Shown in pieces: positions 36,566-46,124 of a stretch of DNA of 64,000 nucleotides. The first letter of the stretch is position 1, and each line of letters begins with the position of its first letter. A program made the position numbers and the translations under genes. Source of the DNA: Acidobacteriota bacterium (GTDB lineage Bacteria; Acidobacteriota; Vicinamibacteria; Vicinamibacterales; JAKQTR01). Location: NCBI GenBank assembly GCA_026393755.1, contig JAPKZO010000007.1:1-64000 (forward strand), written 5' to 3'. The notes below the pieces were generated by a model, which saw only the letters and a program-made list of their open reading frames with translations, was not told the origin of the DNA and searched no databases.

Positions 36566-37519
36566 CTACACTGCGGGCTTCCAATTCATGTTCATCGAGC
36601 CAATGATCCGATCGCTGCCGAACTTAAGAACGAGTCGATTAATGAAGTCGGGCTCAAGACTCTTTGCATGAGCTAGCCATCCTGCTAGGTAGAGCCTTTC
36701 CTGCATGTCGAGCGACTCCAGGCGGTGAATCATCCCTCGGAGCAGTCGTTTTCGCTTCCGACCCAACGAACAGTGTCTACTTGAAGCCTGACGCTCACAG
36801 GTCAGGACCACGCCGGTCACCGCTCGCCGTGTCTTCATCGACGAGTACCGAGTCTTGTCCCTATTCAAGGCCAACCCGCGCGGGTACGACAGGCGACGGA
36901 GAATCTCGGCAACCCTCCGTTCCACGGCCCCTAGCTCGCCGATCCTATTCGTGGAAAAGAACAGGTCGTCAGCGTATCGTGAGTACGTCCCATCCAGTCC
37001 GCTTGCAAGAGCATCAAGATTCCGGTCCAACTCAATGCACACTGCGTTCGAGAGGGCTGGCGACGATGGTGCCCCAATACACAGCCTTCGGTCCTTCAGG
37101 ACAATGCCCAAGAAGAACCCGACGCTGTCCTCGTCCCACACAGTTGTGGCTCCCTCCACACTCGACTGGAGTGCGAGGAACGCGCGTATGTCATCTTCTT
37201 GAATCGAAGGAAAGAACTCCTTGAGGTCCAGGCGCAGCAGGAATCTGTTCTCGAGGTGGCGTTCCGCGTTCTGCCGAATCCCGAGACCCGGTCTGTATGC
37301 GGTCGCAGCTGGATGAACTGGAAATTTCGAGACGACGGTTTCTGCTAGCCAACGTTGCAGTAATTTGAGCTCCCGAGATGGATGGAACACCTCGCGTTTG
37401 GAACCATCTCGTTTAGGAAGGAACAGCCGTTTGTAGCGTCTGCTCGCTGACCGAGAGATAGCATCGAGGTACGGAGCGGGTAGCAACAGTGCGGACGCAA
37501 GATAATCCCGCAGATTCAT
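36566..37519 (-). CDS. Retron reverse transcriptase
   Basis: A 317-residue RT with all the retron landmarks: the NAxxH motif in GIRQNAERH, palm strand LLRLDLKEFFPSI, IGAPSSPALSNAVC, catalytic YSRYADDLFF (YxDD), and the VTG motif (RRAVTGVVLT) of the thumb region that recognises its cognate ncRNA. It would prime on the msr part of the ncRNA and copy the msd into branched DNA. It starts nine bases after the effector gene on the same strand. Length is typical for retron RTs. No maturase or Cas1 fusion. Confidence 0.93.
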   Translation of the reverse strand: MNLRDYLASALLLPAPYLDAISRSASRRYKRLFLPKRDGSKREVFHPSRELKLLQRWLAETVVSKFPVHPAATAYRPGLGIRQNAERHLENRFLLRLDLKEFFPSIQEDDIRAFLALQSSVEGATTVWDEDSVGFFLGIVLKDRRLCIGAPSSPALSNAVCIELDRNLDALASGLDGTYSRYADDLFFSTNRIGELGAVERRVAEILRRLSYPRGLALNRDKTRYSSMKTRRAVTGVVLTCERQASSRHCSLGRKRKRLLRGMIHRLESLDMQERLYLAGWLAHAKSLEPDFINRLVLKFGSDRIIGSMNMNWKPAV

Positions 37520-37528
37520 ACCGACATG

Positions 37529-38434
37529 TCACGCAAGTTCGCGAAAAAGTTGCCGCCACTCTGGTATCGCTGACAAGCCACCGAGGTACTGGGCACGGAG
37601 TCTAGGTAACTCGTCGACTCTCGGGGATGCTTCAGCGCTGATGCCAGCCCCTGGGACCGCGGAGTAGTAATCAGCGCCCTTGTACCTCTTGACAGTTACC
37701 TGAGCGAGCGCTTTGAGGATCGCCAAGGCCTCCTTCGTTGTGAGCGAAGTGTTCTTCCCCACGACTTCCTCGACCATGGCATCGCATTGCTCAGCCGTCA
37801 ATGGGCCCGCGATGAAAACGATGTCGGCCACCAAGAACATAAGTTGCTTCGGTTGGTTGGAGATTGGCCCCCTATCGACCTCCAACGGTCTCCCGATGCC
37901 AGTGGCCCGACTGAGTCGTTCGAAAATATCCTCGCCACTTAGCAGGATCGCGTCTAGGTCGCAGTAGATTGCCTTTCCGAAACGCGAATACTTGTCGATC
38001 AGAGACACCGGCCCGAAATTGATGAAGGATCTCTGGCCCAGATAGCGCCGATCCAGAATGGCTAACATTCTACGGCGAAGAGGTTCGCTCAGTGCAAACG
38101 CCCCGAGTTCAGCGATCGAGCCCGCACTTTCGACGATGACGACGACCAAATCAGCAAGGCGAGCAAGCTCCTCCTCGAGTTCAAGCATGTTCCGGCCGCT
38201 CGCCTGAATCTCCATCCAGACATCTTCCGCGTAGAAGACGAGCGGCAAAACGCTGTTCGGCCGCTGGGCGAGGTACTCCCGGAGGCGTGCGCGGCGTGGA
38301 CTGTCCTCCCGACCACAGAGAAGAACCAACGGCTTTAACTTTGAAGGGCGCGCGGCGCTACGCCGCAGAGAGACGACCAAACGCTCGCGAGCGCGGCCGG
38401 ACGCAGGGTGGCGGCTGAAGTCTAGTTTGCTCAT
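37529..38434 (-). CDS. Retron type II-A-like effector (NDT-like domain plus winged helix)
   Basis: A 301-residue protein. Residues about 30-150 have a Rossmann-like nucleoside deoxyribosyltransferase-like (NDT) fold: KPLVLLCGRE, then LARLADLVVVIVESAGS, IAELGAFALSEPLR. This is the effector type of the St85/Ec86 retrons (type II-A), where it is an NAD+-degrading toxin kept silent by msDNA. The C-terminal 90 residues (FLVADIVFIAGPLTAEQCDA onwards) look like a winged helix. The ATG at 38434, one base after the a2 segment of the predicted ncRNA, is preferred; the frame extends to 38575 through the ncRNA itself. Confidence 0.85.
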   Translation of the reverse strand: MSKLDFSRHPASGRARERLVVSLRRSAARPSKLKPLVLLCGREDSPRRARLREYLAQRPNSVLPLVFYAEDVWMEIQASGRNMLELEEELARLADLVVVIVESAGSIAELGAFALSEPLRRRMLAILDRRYLGQRSFINFGPVSLIDKYSRFGKAIYCDLDAILLSGEDIFERLSRATGIGRPLEVDRGPISNQPKQLMFLVADIVFIAGPLTAEQCDAMVEEVVGKNTSLTTKEALAILKALAQVTVKRYKGADYYSAVPGAGISAEASPRVDELPRLRAQYLGGLSAIPEWRQLFRELA

Positions 38435-38622
38435 CCTACCGTGAGCGGCCGGCGTTCCGAACGACGGCGGCTGCCCCAGCGGCCGACGTCGTTCGGAACG
38501 CCGGCTGCTATACGAAACAACTGGTACGGGCTGGCTATACACCAGCCACAAAGAGGCGCCCCGATGCCCTCTCATTGACTAGGAGTCAGACCCCAGCGCA
38601 CCACCCCGCGGACACGAGTAGG
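38435..38622 (-). ncRNA. Candidate retron msr-msd ncRNA
   Basis: On the minus strand, just upstream of the effector, the sequence has the layout of a retron ncRNA. A 5' segment CCTACTCGTG (38613-38622) pairs with CACGGTAGG next to the effector start (38435-38443), giving the a1/a2 stem. Between them are small hairpins (GGCTGG ... CCAGCC near 38531-38549 and GAGAGG ... CCTCTT near 38551-38573), the likely msr. The msd is a long hairpin with a perfect 18-bp arm (GCCGGCGTTCCGAACGAC, 38448-38465 with 38488-38505) and further imperfect pairing inward. Exact ends and the branching G are not determined. Confidence 0.75.
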
Positions 38623-38864
38623 CTCAGGCTACAAAATGGAACTCCCCAGACACTCGCGCCGGCCGGAGTATAGCGCTTCGAGCCGGCGACCACAAACAAC
38701 CGTATCGCGGTTCTACAAAGGTGGCGTCAGTGGGCGGATCGGCGCACAATACCCCCTTGATGACCTAAACCGTCACCATCTGCGCACGCGGCCGCGTGAA
38801 CGGAAGTATTTCCCGTCGCGGGTTGGCTGGCGCCGCGAGCGCCAGGGGTAGATTGAGGACAAGC

Positions 38865-40961
38865 ATGGCGACAGTACCAGGACTGCAGCAAGCAATCACG
38901 AACTTCGATCGGCGGGACGCACAGCAGAAGGAGAAGCTCGGTCAAGAACAACGGCAGGAGATCCTCAAGCGTTTCCCTCTTGAGGGTTGGCCGACCCTAC
39001 CGGTAGAGCGCTATGCACTAGGACAGGCGGATTCGAGCGACACGTACTGCCGATGGGTCGAGTTCAAGTCCTCTGAACTGGGCAGCGTCCGCGGTGGGTC
39101 GTCTGCGAAACTCATTCTGTACAAGCGCAGTGACAAGCCGGGCTGGTACGTGGCGCCATTCGCGAAGGACGAAGTCGAAGGTTGGGATCTCCTCCGCGGT
39201 ACCTTCGTCAAGGCGTTTGAGCTTGCCTCGCGTGAAGAATGGGCGGAGATCGAAGCGCTCGAGCCTCTCCAGTACGGTCCCGCACTCTTGCTCAAGACAC
39301 TCCACATCTACTTTCCCGAACACATCGTCCCGGTATGTTCCACCGCGCACCTTAAGCACTTCCTCGGGCTATTGGGAGAAGAGCCGTCATCGTTCAAGTC
39401 CCTGGGGCCAGTGCAACTCAACAGGCGTTTGCGAGACGTGGTCCGTGCGCGTCCCGAGTTCAGTGGGTGGTCCGACGGCGAGATCATGCGCCTAGTCTAT
39501 GTATGGCGAGACCCACGTCCCGGCGCCCGCCAGATTGTCAAGATCGCACCCGGTTCCGGAGCGCGGTTCTGGGAGGAGTGCCTCGCAGGCGGCTATATCT
39601 GCGTTGGATGGGACGCGGTGGGAGATCTCACAGAATACCAGGACGAGGCCGCCTTCCGGGCGAGGTTCGCTGAGCTGTTCGCGGAGGAGTACAAGACCAA
39701 TCCCTCCAACATTAAGAAGAAGGCCACCGAAGTCTGGACTCTCCGCGAGTTGAAGCCCGGTGACTTGATTGTCGCCAACAAGGGCAAGACGCAGATATTG
39801 GCGGTCGGTGAAGTTGTCGAGCCCGGGTACGAGTGGAACACGGAGCGCTCCGACCACAGACATACCGTGCGAGTGAAGTGGGACACCTCAATTGCCCGGG
39901 AGATTCCACCGCAGGAATCGTGGGGATTCGTCACGGTGGCAAAACTGCCGGCGGCACTCTACGAAGAACTGATTGGGGACGGCCCGGGCCCAGTGCCCGA
40001 GGATCCCCTTTTCCTGGAGCTGCAGGCTGCCCTTGATCGGAAGAAACAGGTGATCCTGTACGGACCACCAGGAACCGGAAAGACCTGGGTCGCGCGACGC
40101 TTTGCCATGTCCTGGTTGGCCCGGCGGAATGGCCGAAGCGACGCGGCCGCCCTCCTCGGCGACAAAGAGAAGTTCGCTCGTGCGGAAGCTGACCTCACGA
40201 ACAGCGGCCATCTTCTCCAGCTCACGTTCCATCCCTCATACAGCTACGAAGAGTTCGTAGAGGGATTCAGGCCCGTGAAAGGGGAGTCCGGGGCCTTGTC
40301 GCTGAACCTCGAGGATGGAGTGTTCAAGCGATACGCCAAGGCAGCAGCCGCGAAGCCAAAAGACACGTTCCTGTTGCTGATCGACGAGATCAACCGGGCC
40401 AACATCGCCAAGGTGTTCGGCGAGTTGATCACCCTCATCGAGGCCGACAAACGGGGGATCGGAATCGTCCTTCCACAGAGTCGTGACCGATTCGTCGTAC
40501 CCCCGAACCTGTTCATCATCGGCACGATGAACACTGCCGACCGCAGCATTCGCCTGATGGACTCAGCGCTGCGTCGCCGCTTTGCCTTCGTGGAGATCAT
40601 GCCCAGTGCCACGATCCTCACTGGCGCGAAGGTGGGAACACTCGCCTTGGAGGACTTCCTTGAGGCGCTGAACCGCAAAATCGCGTCGCGCGAAGGGCGC
40701 GAAAAGCAGATTGGGCACGCGTTCTTTCTCGATGGCACTCAGCCTGTCACCGACGTCACGGAATTCGGGCGACGAATGCGGTACGACGTCCTTCCCTTGT
40801 TGCAGGAATACTGCTACGACGACTATGCCCGCCTTGCGGAGTACGTCGGCCAAGAGTTGGTGGATGCGGAGGGCCGTTTGAACACGCAGTTGCTGGACGA
40901 TCCGGAATCAGTTGTGAGAGCGCTCGAGAAGCACCTGCTGGCCAAGTCGACAGAGGAATGA
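38865..40961 (+). CDS. mcrB: McrB-like AAA+ GTPase with EVE-like reader domain
   Basis: A 698-residue protein. Residues about 230-350 (ICVGWDAVGDL, LKPGDLIVANKGKTQILAVG, VGEVVEPGYEW) form an EVE/YTH-like domain that reads modified bases. The AAA+ motor follows with Walker A LYGPPGTGKTWVARR near 398, LLIDEINRANIAKVFGEL near 505 and the McrB-specific IIGTMNTADRS near 551. McrB uses GTP to translocate DNA. The ATG at 38865 follows GAGG seven bases upstream; the frame is open from 38796. It is the first gene of a four-gene operon and its stop overlaps mcrC by four bases. Confidence 0.9.
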   Translation: MATVPGLQQAITNFDRRDAQQKEKLGQEQRQEILKRFPLEGWPTLPVERYALGQADSSDTYCRWVEFKSSELGSVRGGSSAKLILYKRSDKPGWYVAPFAKDEVEGWDLLRGTFVKAFELASREEWAEIEALEPLQYGPALLLKTLHIYFPEHIVPVCSTAHLKHFLGLLGEEPSSFKSLGPVQLNRRLRDVVRARPEFSGWSDGEIMRLVYVWRDPRPGARQIVKIAPGSGARFWEECLAGGYICVGWDAVGDLTEYQDEAAFRARFAELFAEEYKTNPSNIKKKATEVWTLRELKPGDLIVANKGKTQILAVGEVVEPGYEWNTERSDHRHTVRVKWDTSIAREIPPQESWGFVTVAKLPAALYEELIGDGPGPVPEDPLFLELQAALDRKKQVILYGPPGTGKTWVARRFAMSWLARRNGRSDAAALLGDKEKFARAEADLTNSGHLLQLTFHPSYSYEEFVEGFRPVKGESGALSLNLEDGVFKRYAKAAAAKPKDTFLLLIDEINRANIAKVFGELITLIEADKRGIGIVLPQSRDRFVVPPNLFIIGTMNTADRSIRLMDSALRRRFAFVEIMPSATILTGAKVGTLALEDFLEALNRKIASREGREKQIGHAFFLDGTQPVTDVTEFGRRMRYDVLPLLQEYCYDDYARLAEYVGQELVDAEGRLNTQLLDDPESVVRALEKHLLAKSTEE

Positions 40962-42334
40962 TGACCGGGCCAAGGCCAGGCATTCTCTGCAGAACGGTGG
41001 CGGAGTGGCAGTCCATCCTGCTCGAAGGGTGTTCGCTCTCGCCCGGGGACCTACCCCTCCTCCGCACCCTCGCGAGTGGCGAGGAAGGGCGCTTGGTCGT
41101 TGAAGAGATGAAGCGAGGCGTCAGGGTCTCGGCAACGTCTTGGGTCGGCGTCGTTCGTTTCCAGCAGTTCGAGATCCGCGTGGTGCCGAAGCTCGCCGGC
41201 GATGCGCTGGATCTCCTGCAAATGATCCGATTCGCGAGCGGTCTGGAGACGCTACGCCGCTTACCTAGTTGCCGCGACGTCGATACCTCGAAGTGCGGCC
41301 TTCTCGAATTGTTCGTTCTGTTGCTGGCCGAACAGTGCGAGCGCCTTGTGCGCAACGGACTGTTGGCGGACTACGTCCACCAGAATGAGTGGCTGGGCGT
41401 CGTTCGCGGCAGGATTGACGTCAGGCGGCAAGTGACCGAGCGGTTTGGACGATGTGACCAGGTGGCGTGTAGTCACGATGACCGCAGACACGATATCGGC
41501 GAGAACCGCTTGTTGACGGCCGCCCTCCAAGCAGCACGTCGTTGTCCACTCCCACCGGCGCTCGGCCAGCGCGTGTCGCTGCTGGCCGACCTGTTCGGCG
41601 ACGTGGCGGGCGGGGATGACGGAAGGCCTGTGCGGAGAGCTGTTGAGTATCACCGTCTCAATGAGCACTACCGGGACGCCCACGTCCTCGCGAATCTGGT
41701 GATCGATGGTCTTGGTGCGGGCGACCTCCTGTCGGGCGGACGCGTCAACAGCTACGCCTTCCTGTTCGACATGAACTCGCTCTTCGAGCGCTTCGTCTGG
41801 CGTGCCTGCCACCGCCTTCTGAGCCCGCACCAGTTCCGAGTGCGCTATCAGTTGGCGGACGATTCAGTGATTCGCGAGGCTGGCGGACGACCGTACGGCC
41901 GTGTGATTCCAGATCTTGTCGTGGAGCGGGCACCGACGTTCGAGGTACGACTACCGATCGATGCCAAGTACAAGGCCTACGACGACCGGCATGTGGCGAA
42001 TAGTGATATCTACCAGGCGTTTGTCTATGCCCAGGCCTATGGAGAGGCCAAGAACCACATTCGCGACGCAGCGGTCCTACTGTATCCCTCTCAGCAGGCT
42101 ACGTCAGAACCGCTGCGGCTGCGTGTCAGGCGGGCGGACAACACATTCGCCGAGATCCTCGTGCTTGGCTGGCACGTGCCATCCGTGTTGAATGAACTGC
42201 AGACGGGCAAACACGGGCCGCAGTCTCAACGCCTGCTCGAGGCGGTGGAACGCTACACCAAGCCGGTCGTAGTTCCTGCTGTCACAAGCCCGCCGCCGGT
42301 AACGGCCGTGGTCGGTTTGTCTTCTGGAGGGTGA
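40958..42334 (+). CDS. mcrC: McrC-like nuclease subunit
   Basis: A 458-residue protein matching McrC of the type IV restriction enzyme McrBC. Conserved N-terminal pieces include VGVVRFQQFEIRVVPKL. The nuclease core of the PD-(D/E)xK fold is seen in RVIPDLVVERAP and LPIDAKYKAYDD (residues about 315-340). McrC activates the GTPase of McrB and cuts DNA carrying modified cytosines or related marks. It overlaps mcrB by four bases, and its stop codon directly abuts the ATG of the OLD-like gene, with the ribosome-binding site GGAGGG at its own end. Confidence 0.9.
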   Translation: MMTGPRPGILCRTVAEWQSILLEGCSLSPGDLPLLRTLASGEEGRLVVEEMKRGVRVSATSWVGVVRFQQFEIRVVPKLAGDALDLLQMIRFASGLETLRRLPSCRDVDTSKCGLLELFVLLLAEQCERLVRNGLLADYVHQNEWLGVVRGRIDVRRQVTERFGRCDQVACSHDDRRHDIGENRLLTAALQAARRCPLPPALGQRVSLLADLFGDVAGGDDGRPVRRAVEYHRLNEHYRDAHVLANLVIDGLGAGDLLSGGRVNSYAFLFDMNSLFERFVWRACHRLLSPHQFRVRYQLADDSVIREAGGRPYGRVIPDLVVERAPTFEVRLPIDAKYKAYDDRHVANSDIYQAFVYAQAYGEAKNHIRDAAVLLYPSQQATSEPLRLRVRRADNTFAEILVLGWHVPSVLNELQTGKHGPQSQRLLEAVERYTKPVVVPAVTSPPPVTAVVGLSSGG

Positions 42335-44392
42335 ATGCACCTCGCCACTTTGACAATTGAGAACTTCCGCTGTTTCGGATCGCCGGGTATCACGTTCGAG
42401 TTTCGGGCCGGCACCAACGTGGTCATCGGCGAGAACAACACCGGGAAGACGGCACTGATAGACGCCTTGCGCATTCTCTTCAGTCTTGGATCGGGCCGAC
42501 GCGACGTGTACGTATCGCAGGCGGACTTTCACTGTGGTGCCACCACGGTTCCGGCAACGGAAGTTCGGCTTGATGCTGTCTTCGAAGGGCTTTCCGAAGA
42601 CGAGCAGGGAGCGTTTTACGAGCTGCTCTCGGCTCATGACGTGCCCCGCGCTGAACTGCACGTTCGGTTCATTTCAGAACAGGTCAAGGGGCGCACCCGC
42701 ATTCATCCCATGGTATGGGGTGGAGAGTTGGAGGGCCAGTCGGTGAGCGGCAGCACGCATGAGCTGATTTCGCACATCTACCTGGGCGCTCTGCGGGATG
42801 CCGAGTCGGACTTGAGACCTGGGCGCGGCAGTCGACTGGGCCAACTGATTCGACACGTGATCGATAGCGAGGCGGATCGTGAGCGCATCCTCGGTCATGC
42901 TCGCACCGCTAACGAGAGCATTCTCAAGGAGAAGGGAGTGCAGAGGGCGGCCGAGACAATCAACGAACACCTAGTCGACCTGACTGGGCGGAGCTTGCGC
43001 CAGACTATCCGCGTTGGCTTCTTGCCCCCGGTGTTCGACCGACTCGCTGAGGCGTTGCGCCCACTGTTGCCACACGGCGGGGGAACTAGCTTTTTGGCGG
43101 TGTATGACCAGGCGGGTTTCGCCAATGTCCGCGAAGCGGCGGCTGAACACGCCGGCGTGTTGGACCGTGTGGCCCGACCAGAAGGATCGAGCATCGTGCT
43201 CGACTTGGGGCGGCTAACGAGAAACGAGCGTGAACTGCTCGGAGACGCCGTTGTTGAGGATCTCACGAACCATGTCCGTGGCGGCTTCGGCGTGGAACAG
43301 AACGGGATGGGCTTTAACAACTTGATCTACATGGGCGTCGTTCTTGGCGACCTTGTCGAGCTGCGTCGGGCGGATCCCCTAACGTTTAACGCGCTTCTCA
43401 TCGAAGAGCCAGAGGCCCATCTCCACCCACAGCTTCAGGTGCTCGTCTATGACTTTCTCGACCGCACCAGTGTCGTAGACAACGAGATGGGGCAAGTGCA
43501 GGTGTTCGTCACTTCACACTCTCCTACTCTAACGTCACGGGCGGATCTCGACAGCGTCGTTGTTATCCACAGAAGCGCCGACGCCTCTCTCGCGGCTACC
43601 GCCATCAGACGCTGCCCCCTCTCAGCCGTCGAGAAGCAGGATCTGAAGCGCTATTTGGACGTGACTCGTTCGCAACTGTTCTTCGCTCGAGGCGTGCTGC
43701 TCGTGGAGGGGATATCAGAAGCTCTCGTTGTGCCCGCTCTCGCCCTGCGGCTGGGTCGCCGAATCGACCACGGGGCGGTCGAGGTCGTGAACGTATCTGG
43801 GGTCTCGTTTGCGCCGTTCGCAAAGTTGTTCAACTCCAGTAATCCAAAGGAACGTCTCGACATCCCTTGCGCCATCATTACCGATGACGACCGATGCTCT
43901 GAGAAGACGGACGCGAATCGGGTGTCGGTCGATGACGACATACAAGAGAGCGTGCGCAAACTGAAGGCGGGCCTCCCATCCGCACGCTGCATGAAAACCC
44001 TCACGCTCAAAGGCGGACAAGTCGGCGTCCATGTCGCGCGCAAGACACTGGAGTGTGAACTTGGCTTTGACGGCATGAACGTCGCGTCCCTCGTGGAGGC
44101 TGTCCGAGGATCCGGGCACCCTGTGATAGCCAGCCGCCTTGAGAAGTCCTGCCAAGTTGCCATGGATGATTGGGAACGTGCTGCGACGGTGTGGTGGGCG
44201 CTCGCCGATGTCAAGGCCGAGGTGTCTCAACGCCTGGCTTCGTTGTTGGCTGAAAACGAAGGTAGCATCGGTGCCCGTCCGTTCCGCGTGCCGTCGTACA
44301 TAGACGAGGCATTGAAGCATGTTATGCCTACAGACGAGGCGTTGACCGAGGGGACCGATGCCACTGCCGTTGCCGAGCCCGGAACAGTCTGA
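42335..44392 (+). CDS. gajA: OLD-family ATPase/TOPRIM nuclease (GajA-like)
   Basis: A 685-residue class 2 OLD protein. The ABC-type ATPase has Walker A VVIGENNTGKTALID (residue about 30), signature/Walker B LLIEEPEAHLHPQ (about 353) and TSHSPTL. The TOPRIM nuclease follows with the glutamate in VLLVEGISEALVV (about 451) and acidic residues in AIITDDDR (about 512). In Gabija, GajA nicks DNA when nucleotide pools fall. It is placed immediately after mcrC and overlaps the UvrD-like gene by 35 bp, so all four are probably co-transcribed. Confidence 0.85.
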   Translation: MHLATLTIENFRCFGSPGITFEFRAGTNVVIGENNTGKTALIDALRILFSLGSGRRDVYVSQADFHCGATTVPATEVRLDAVFEGLSEDEQGAFYELLSAHDVPRAELHVRFISEQVKGRTRIHPMVWGGELEGQSVSGSTHELISHIYLGALRDAESDLRPGRGSRLGQLIRHVIDSEADRERILGHARTANESILKEKGVQRAAETINEHLVDLTGRSLRQTIRVGFLPPVFDRLAEALRPLLPHGGGTSFLAVYDQAGFANVREAAAEHAGVLDRVARPEGSSIVLDLGRLTRNERELLGDAVVEDLTNHVRGGFGVEQNGMGFNNLIYMGVVLGDLVELRRADPLTFNALLIEEPEAHLHPQLQVLVYDFLDRTSVVDNEMGQVQVFVTSHSPTLTSRADLDSVVVIHRSADASLAATAIRRCPLSAVEKQDLKRYLDVTRSQLFFARGVLLVEGISEALVVPALALRLGRRIDHGAVEVVNVSGVSFAPFAKLFNSSNPKERLDIPCAIITDDDRCSEKTDANRVSVDDDIQESVRKLKAGLPSARCMKTLTLKGGQVGVHVARKTLECELGFDGMNVASLVEAVRGSGHPVIASRLEKSCQVAMDDWERAATVWWALADVKAEVSQRLASLLAENEGSIGARPFRVPSYIDEALKHVMPTDEALTEGTDATAVAEPGTV

Positions 44393-46124
44393 CGCGATCA
44401 AGCGACCTGGCCGATTCGTCCTCCGCGCCTGTCCGGGTAGCGGGAAGACGTTGACCGTCGCACACCGAATCGCAAGACGGGTGGGCGAATGGACCTTGCC
44501 TCACGCCGGGTTGGCTGCTCTATCGTTTACGAACGTCGCGTGCGAGGAGATTCGAATAATGCTGGGTCTCCTCGGCGCCGAGAGGGCGAACGAAGCGCCG
44601 CACTACATCGGTACACTCGACTCGTTTATCAACCGGTTTGTCTTTCTCCCGTTTGGTCATAGGGTCATGAACTGTTCCGAAAGGCCAATCGTCGTTGGAT
44701 TCGGAGAGAGGCCCTGGTCGCAGACGGGTGCGTGGGCTTGGGGCGCTAAGGAATGCAACCGGGGTTGCAATCTGACGCATTTCTCGTGGGACCTGTCCGG
44801 AGAAGTGGTGGACATCAGGTCAACACCTTGGAAGTGCCCATTGAAGCACACCCGATGTACCGCGATGAAGAAGCGGTTCGCGAAAGCTGGATTCGCTACC
44901 CAGACTGATGCCGCATTTTGGGCCGTGCGCGTTCTGGAGACGTATCCGTGGATCGCGAAAGCCGTCGTTAGGCGTTTTCCCGAGCTACTCGTTGACGAGG
45001 CTCAGGACACGTCTCACTCTCAGATGCGGATGATCGATGTCTTGGTTGAGGCCGGGCTGAAAGAGGTGGTGTTGGTCGGCGACCCCGACCAGGCGATCTA
45101 CGAGTGGCGGACCGCTCATCCCGAGCTGTTCGTCCAGAAGGAAGGCGCACCGGACTGGGAGAGGCCCTCGGTGCTGACGGCGAACCTGCGAAGCTCACAG
45201 GCGATCTGTGACGCGACGTACCCGTTCTCCACGTTGTCCAAGGCGGCGAGGGGTCGGCAGGACCATCGGCGCCCAGTGCTCTGGACCTACGACGAGGAGA
45301 GCCCTGACGCGCTCATTCCTCGGTTTATAGGTTTCTGCAGATCGATGGGCGTCGAGCCGACACCGAAGAACAGCGTCATTTTGATCCGCGGAAGGACACT
45401 CCTTCGTCGCATTCTCAGGCTTTCGGATCAGGTGGACCCTTGGTCTGTATCGAATCCCGCAACGAAGCTGCTCGCGTCGGCCGCTTGGCGGAGAGAACAG
45501 AGCCAATTAAAGGAGGCGCGTCGGGCCTTGGAGGCCGCGCTAGTCTACCTTCTCGGCGGCGATTGGAGGGCCTTGAATCTCGATGATCAAGTCGGGGCCT
45601 TTCGGCGACCAGCCGCTGTGAGCGCGGCACTCCATAGGCTGATGAACCGCTTGCCCGCCACCTGCTCCCCGTTGAACGTATGGGTGTCGACCACGAGGGA
45701 CGTCTTCCGAGCCTGGGCGGGCACAGCCCCGTGGTCATTCCCTACGGACTCAGCGGACAGGATTGGGGCCAAGCAGCACAGAGTCGTGAAGGGGAAGAAG
45801 GGTGAGAAGGACAAGCATTCGAAGGATTTCCTAGATTGGCCGGTTGGCTCCTTTTTTGACGCTCCCGCGGCGCCGCAGCCGATCGCCGTGGAGACGATCC
45901 ATGCGGCGAAAGGGAAGACCTACGAAGCAGTACTGCTGGCGCTCAGCAGACACCCTCCCTGCACTCCGAAGCGGCTCTCCGAAGCTGGACATGGTTCGGA
46001 AGAGCTGCGGACCGCATACGTTGCGATGACGCGACCTCGGTCGGCTCTCGTTGTCGCGGTACCCGTCGGCACCAAGCCCGAGCACTTGGCGAAGTTCAAC
46101 GGGTTCGATGTCGAGCCAGGATGA
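44358..46124 (+). CDS. gajB: UvrD-like helicase (GajB-like) with cysteine insertion
   Basis: A 588-residue superfamily 1 helicase. Walker A ACPGSGKTLTVAHR is near residue 24, motif II LLVDEAQDTSHSQ near 212, motif III VLVGDPDQAIYEWR near 239 and motif VI YVAMTRPRSALV near 555. Class 2 OLD nucleases are regularly encoded with such helicases (Gabija). Unusual is a cluster of four cysteines at residues 133, 137, 160 and 167 (CX3C-X22-CX6C) in an insertion between motif Ia and II, likely a zinc or iron-sulfur site. Starts inside the gajA gene. Confidence 0.85.
   Translation: MPLPLPSPEQSDAIKRPGRFVLRACPGSGKTLTVAHRIARRVGEWTLPHAGLAALSFTNVACEEIRIMLGLLGAERANEAPHYIGTLDSFINRFVFLPFGHRVMNCSERPIVVGFGERPWSQTGAWAWGAKECNRGCNLTHFSWDLSGEVVDIRSTPWKCPLKHTRCTAMKKRFAKAGFATQTDAAFWAVRVLETYPWIAKAVVRRFPELLVDEAQDTSHSQMRMIDVLVEAGLKEVVLVGDPDQAIYEWRTAHPELFVQKEGAPDWERPSVLTANLRSSQAICDATYPFSTLSKAARGRQDHRRPVLWTYDEESPDALIPRFIGFCRSMGVEPTPKNSVILIRGRTLLRRILRLSDQVDPWSVSNPATKLLASAAWRREQSQLKEARRALEAALVYLLGGDWRALNLDDQVGAFRRPAAVSAALHRLMNRLPATCSPLNVWVSTTRDVFRAWAGTAPWSFPTDSADRIGAKQHRVVKGKKGEKDKHSKDFLDWPVGSFFDAPAAPQPIAVETIHAAKGKTYEAVLLALSRHPPCTPKRLSEAGHGSEELRTAYVAMTRPRSALVVAVPVGTKPEHLAKFNGFDVEPG

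Noticed and set aside
38443-38509. Strong hairpin upstream of the retron effector read as a transcription terminator
   Set aside because: It has no T run on either strand, lies before a gene start rather than after a gene end, and fits the msd position of a retron ncRNA much better.
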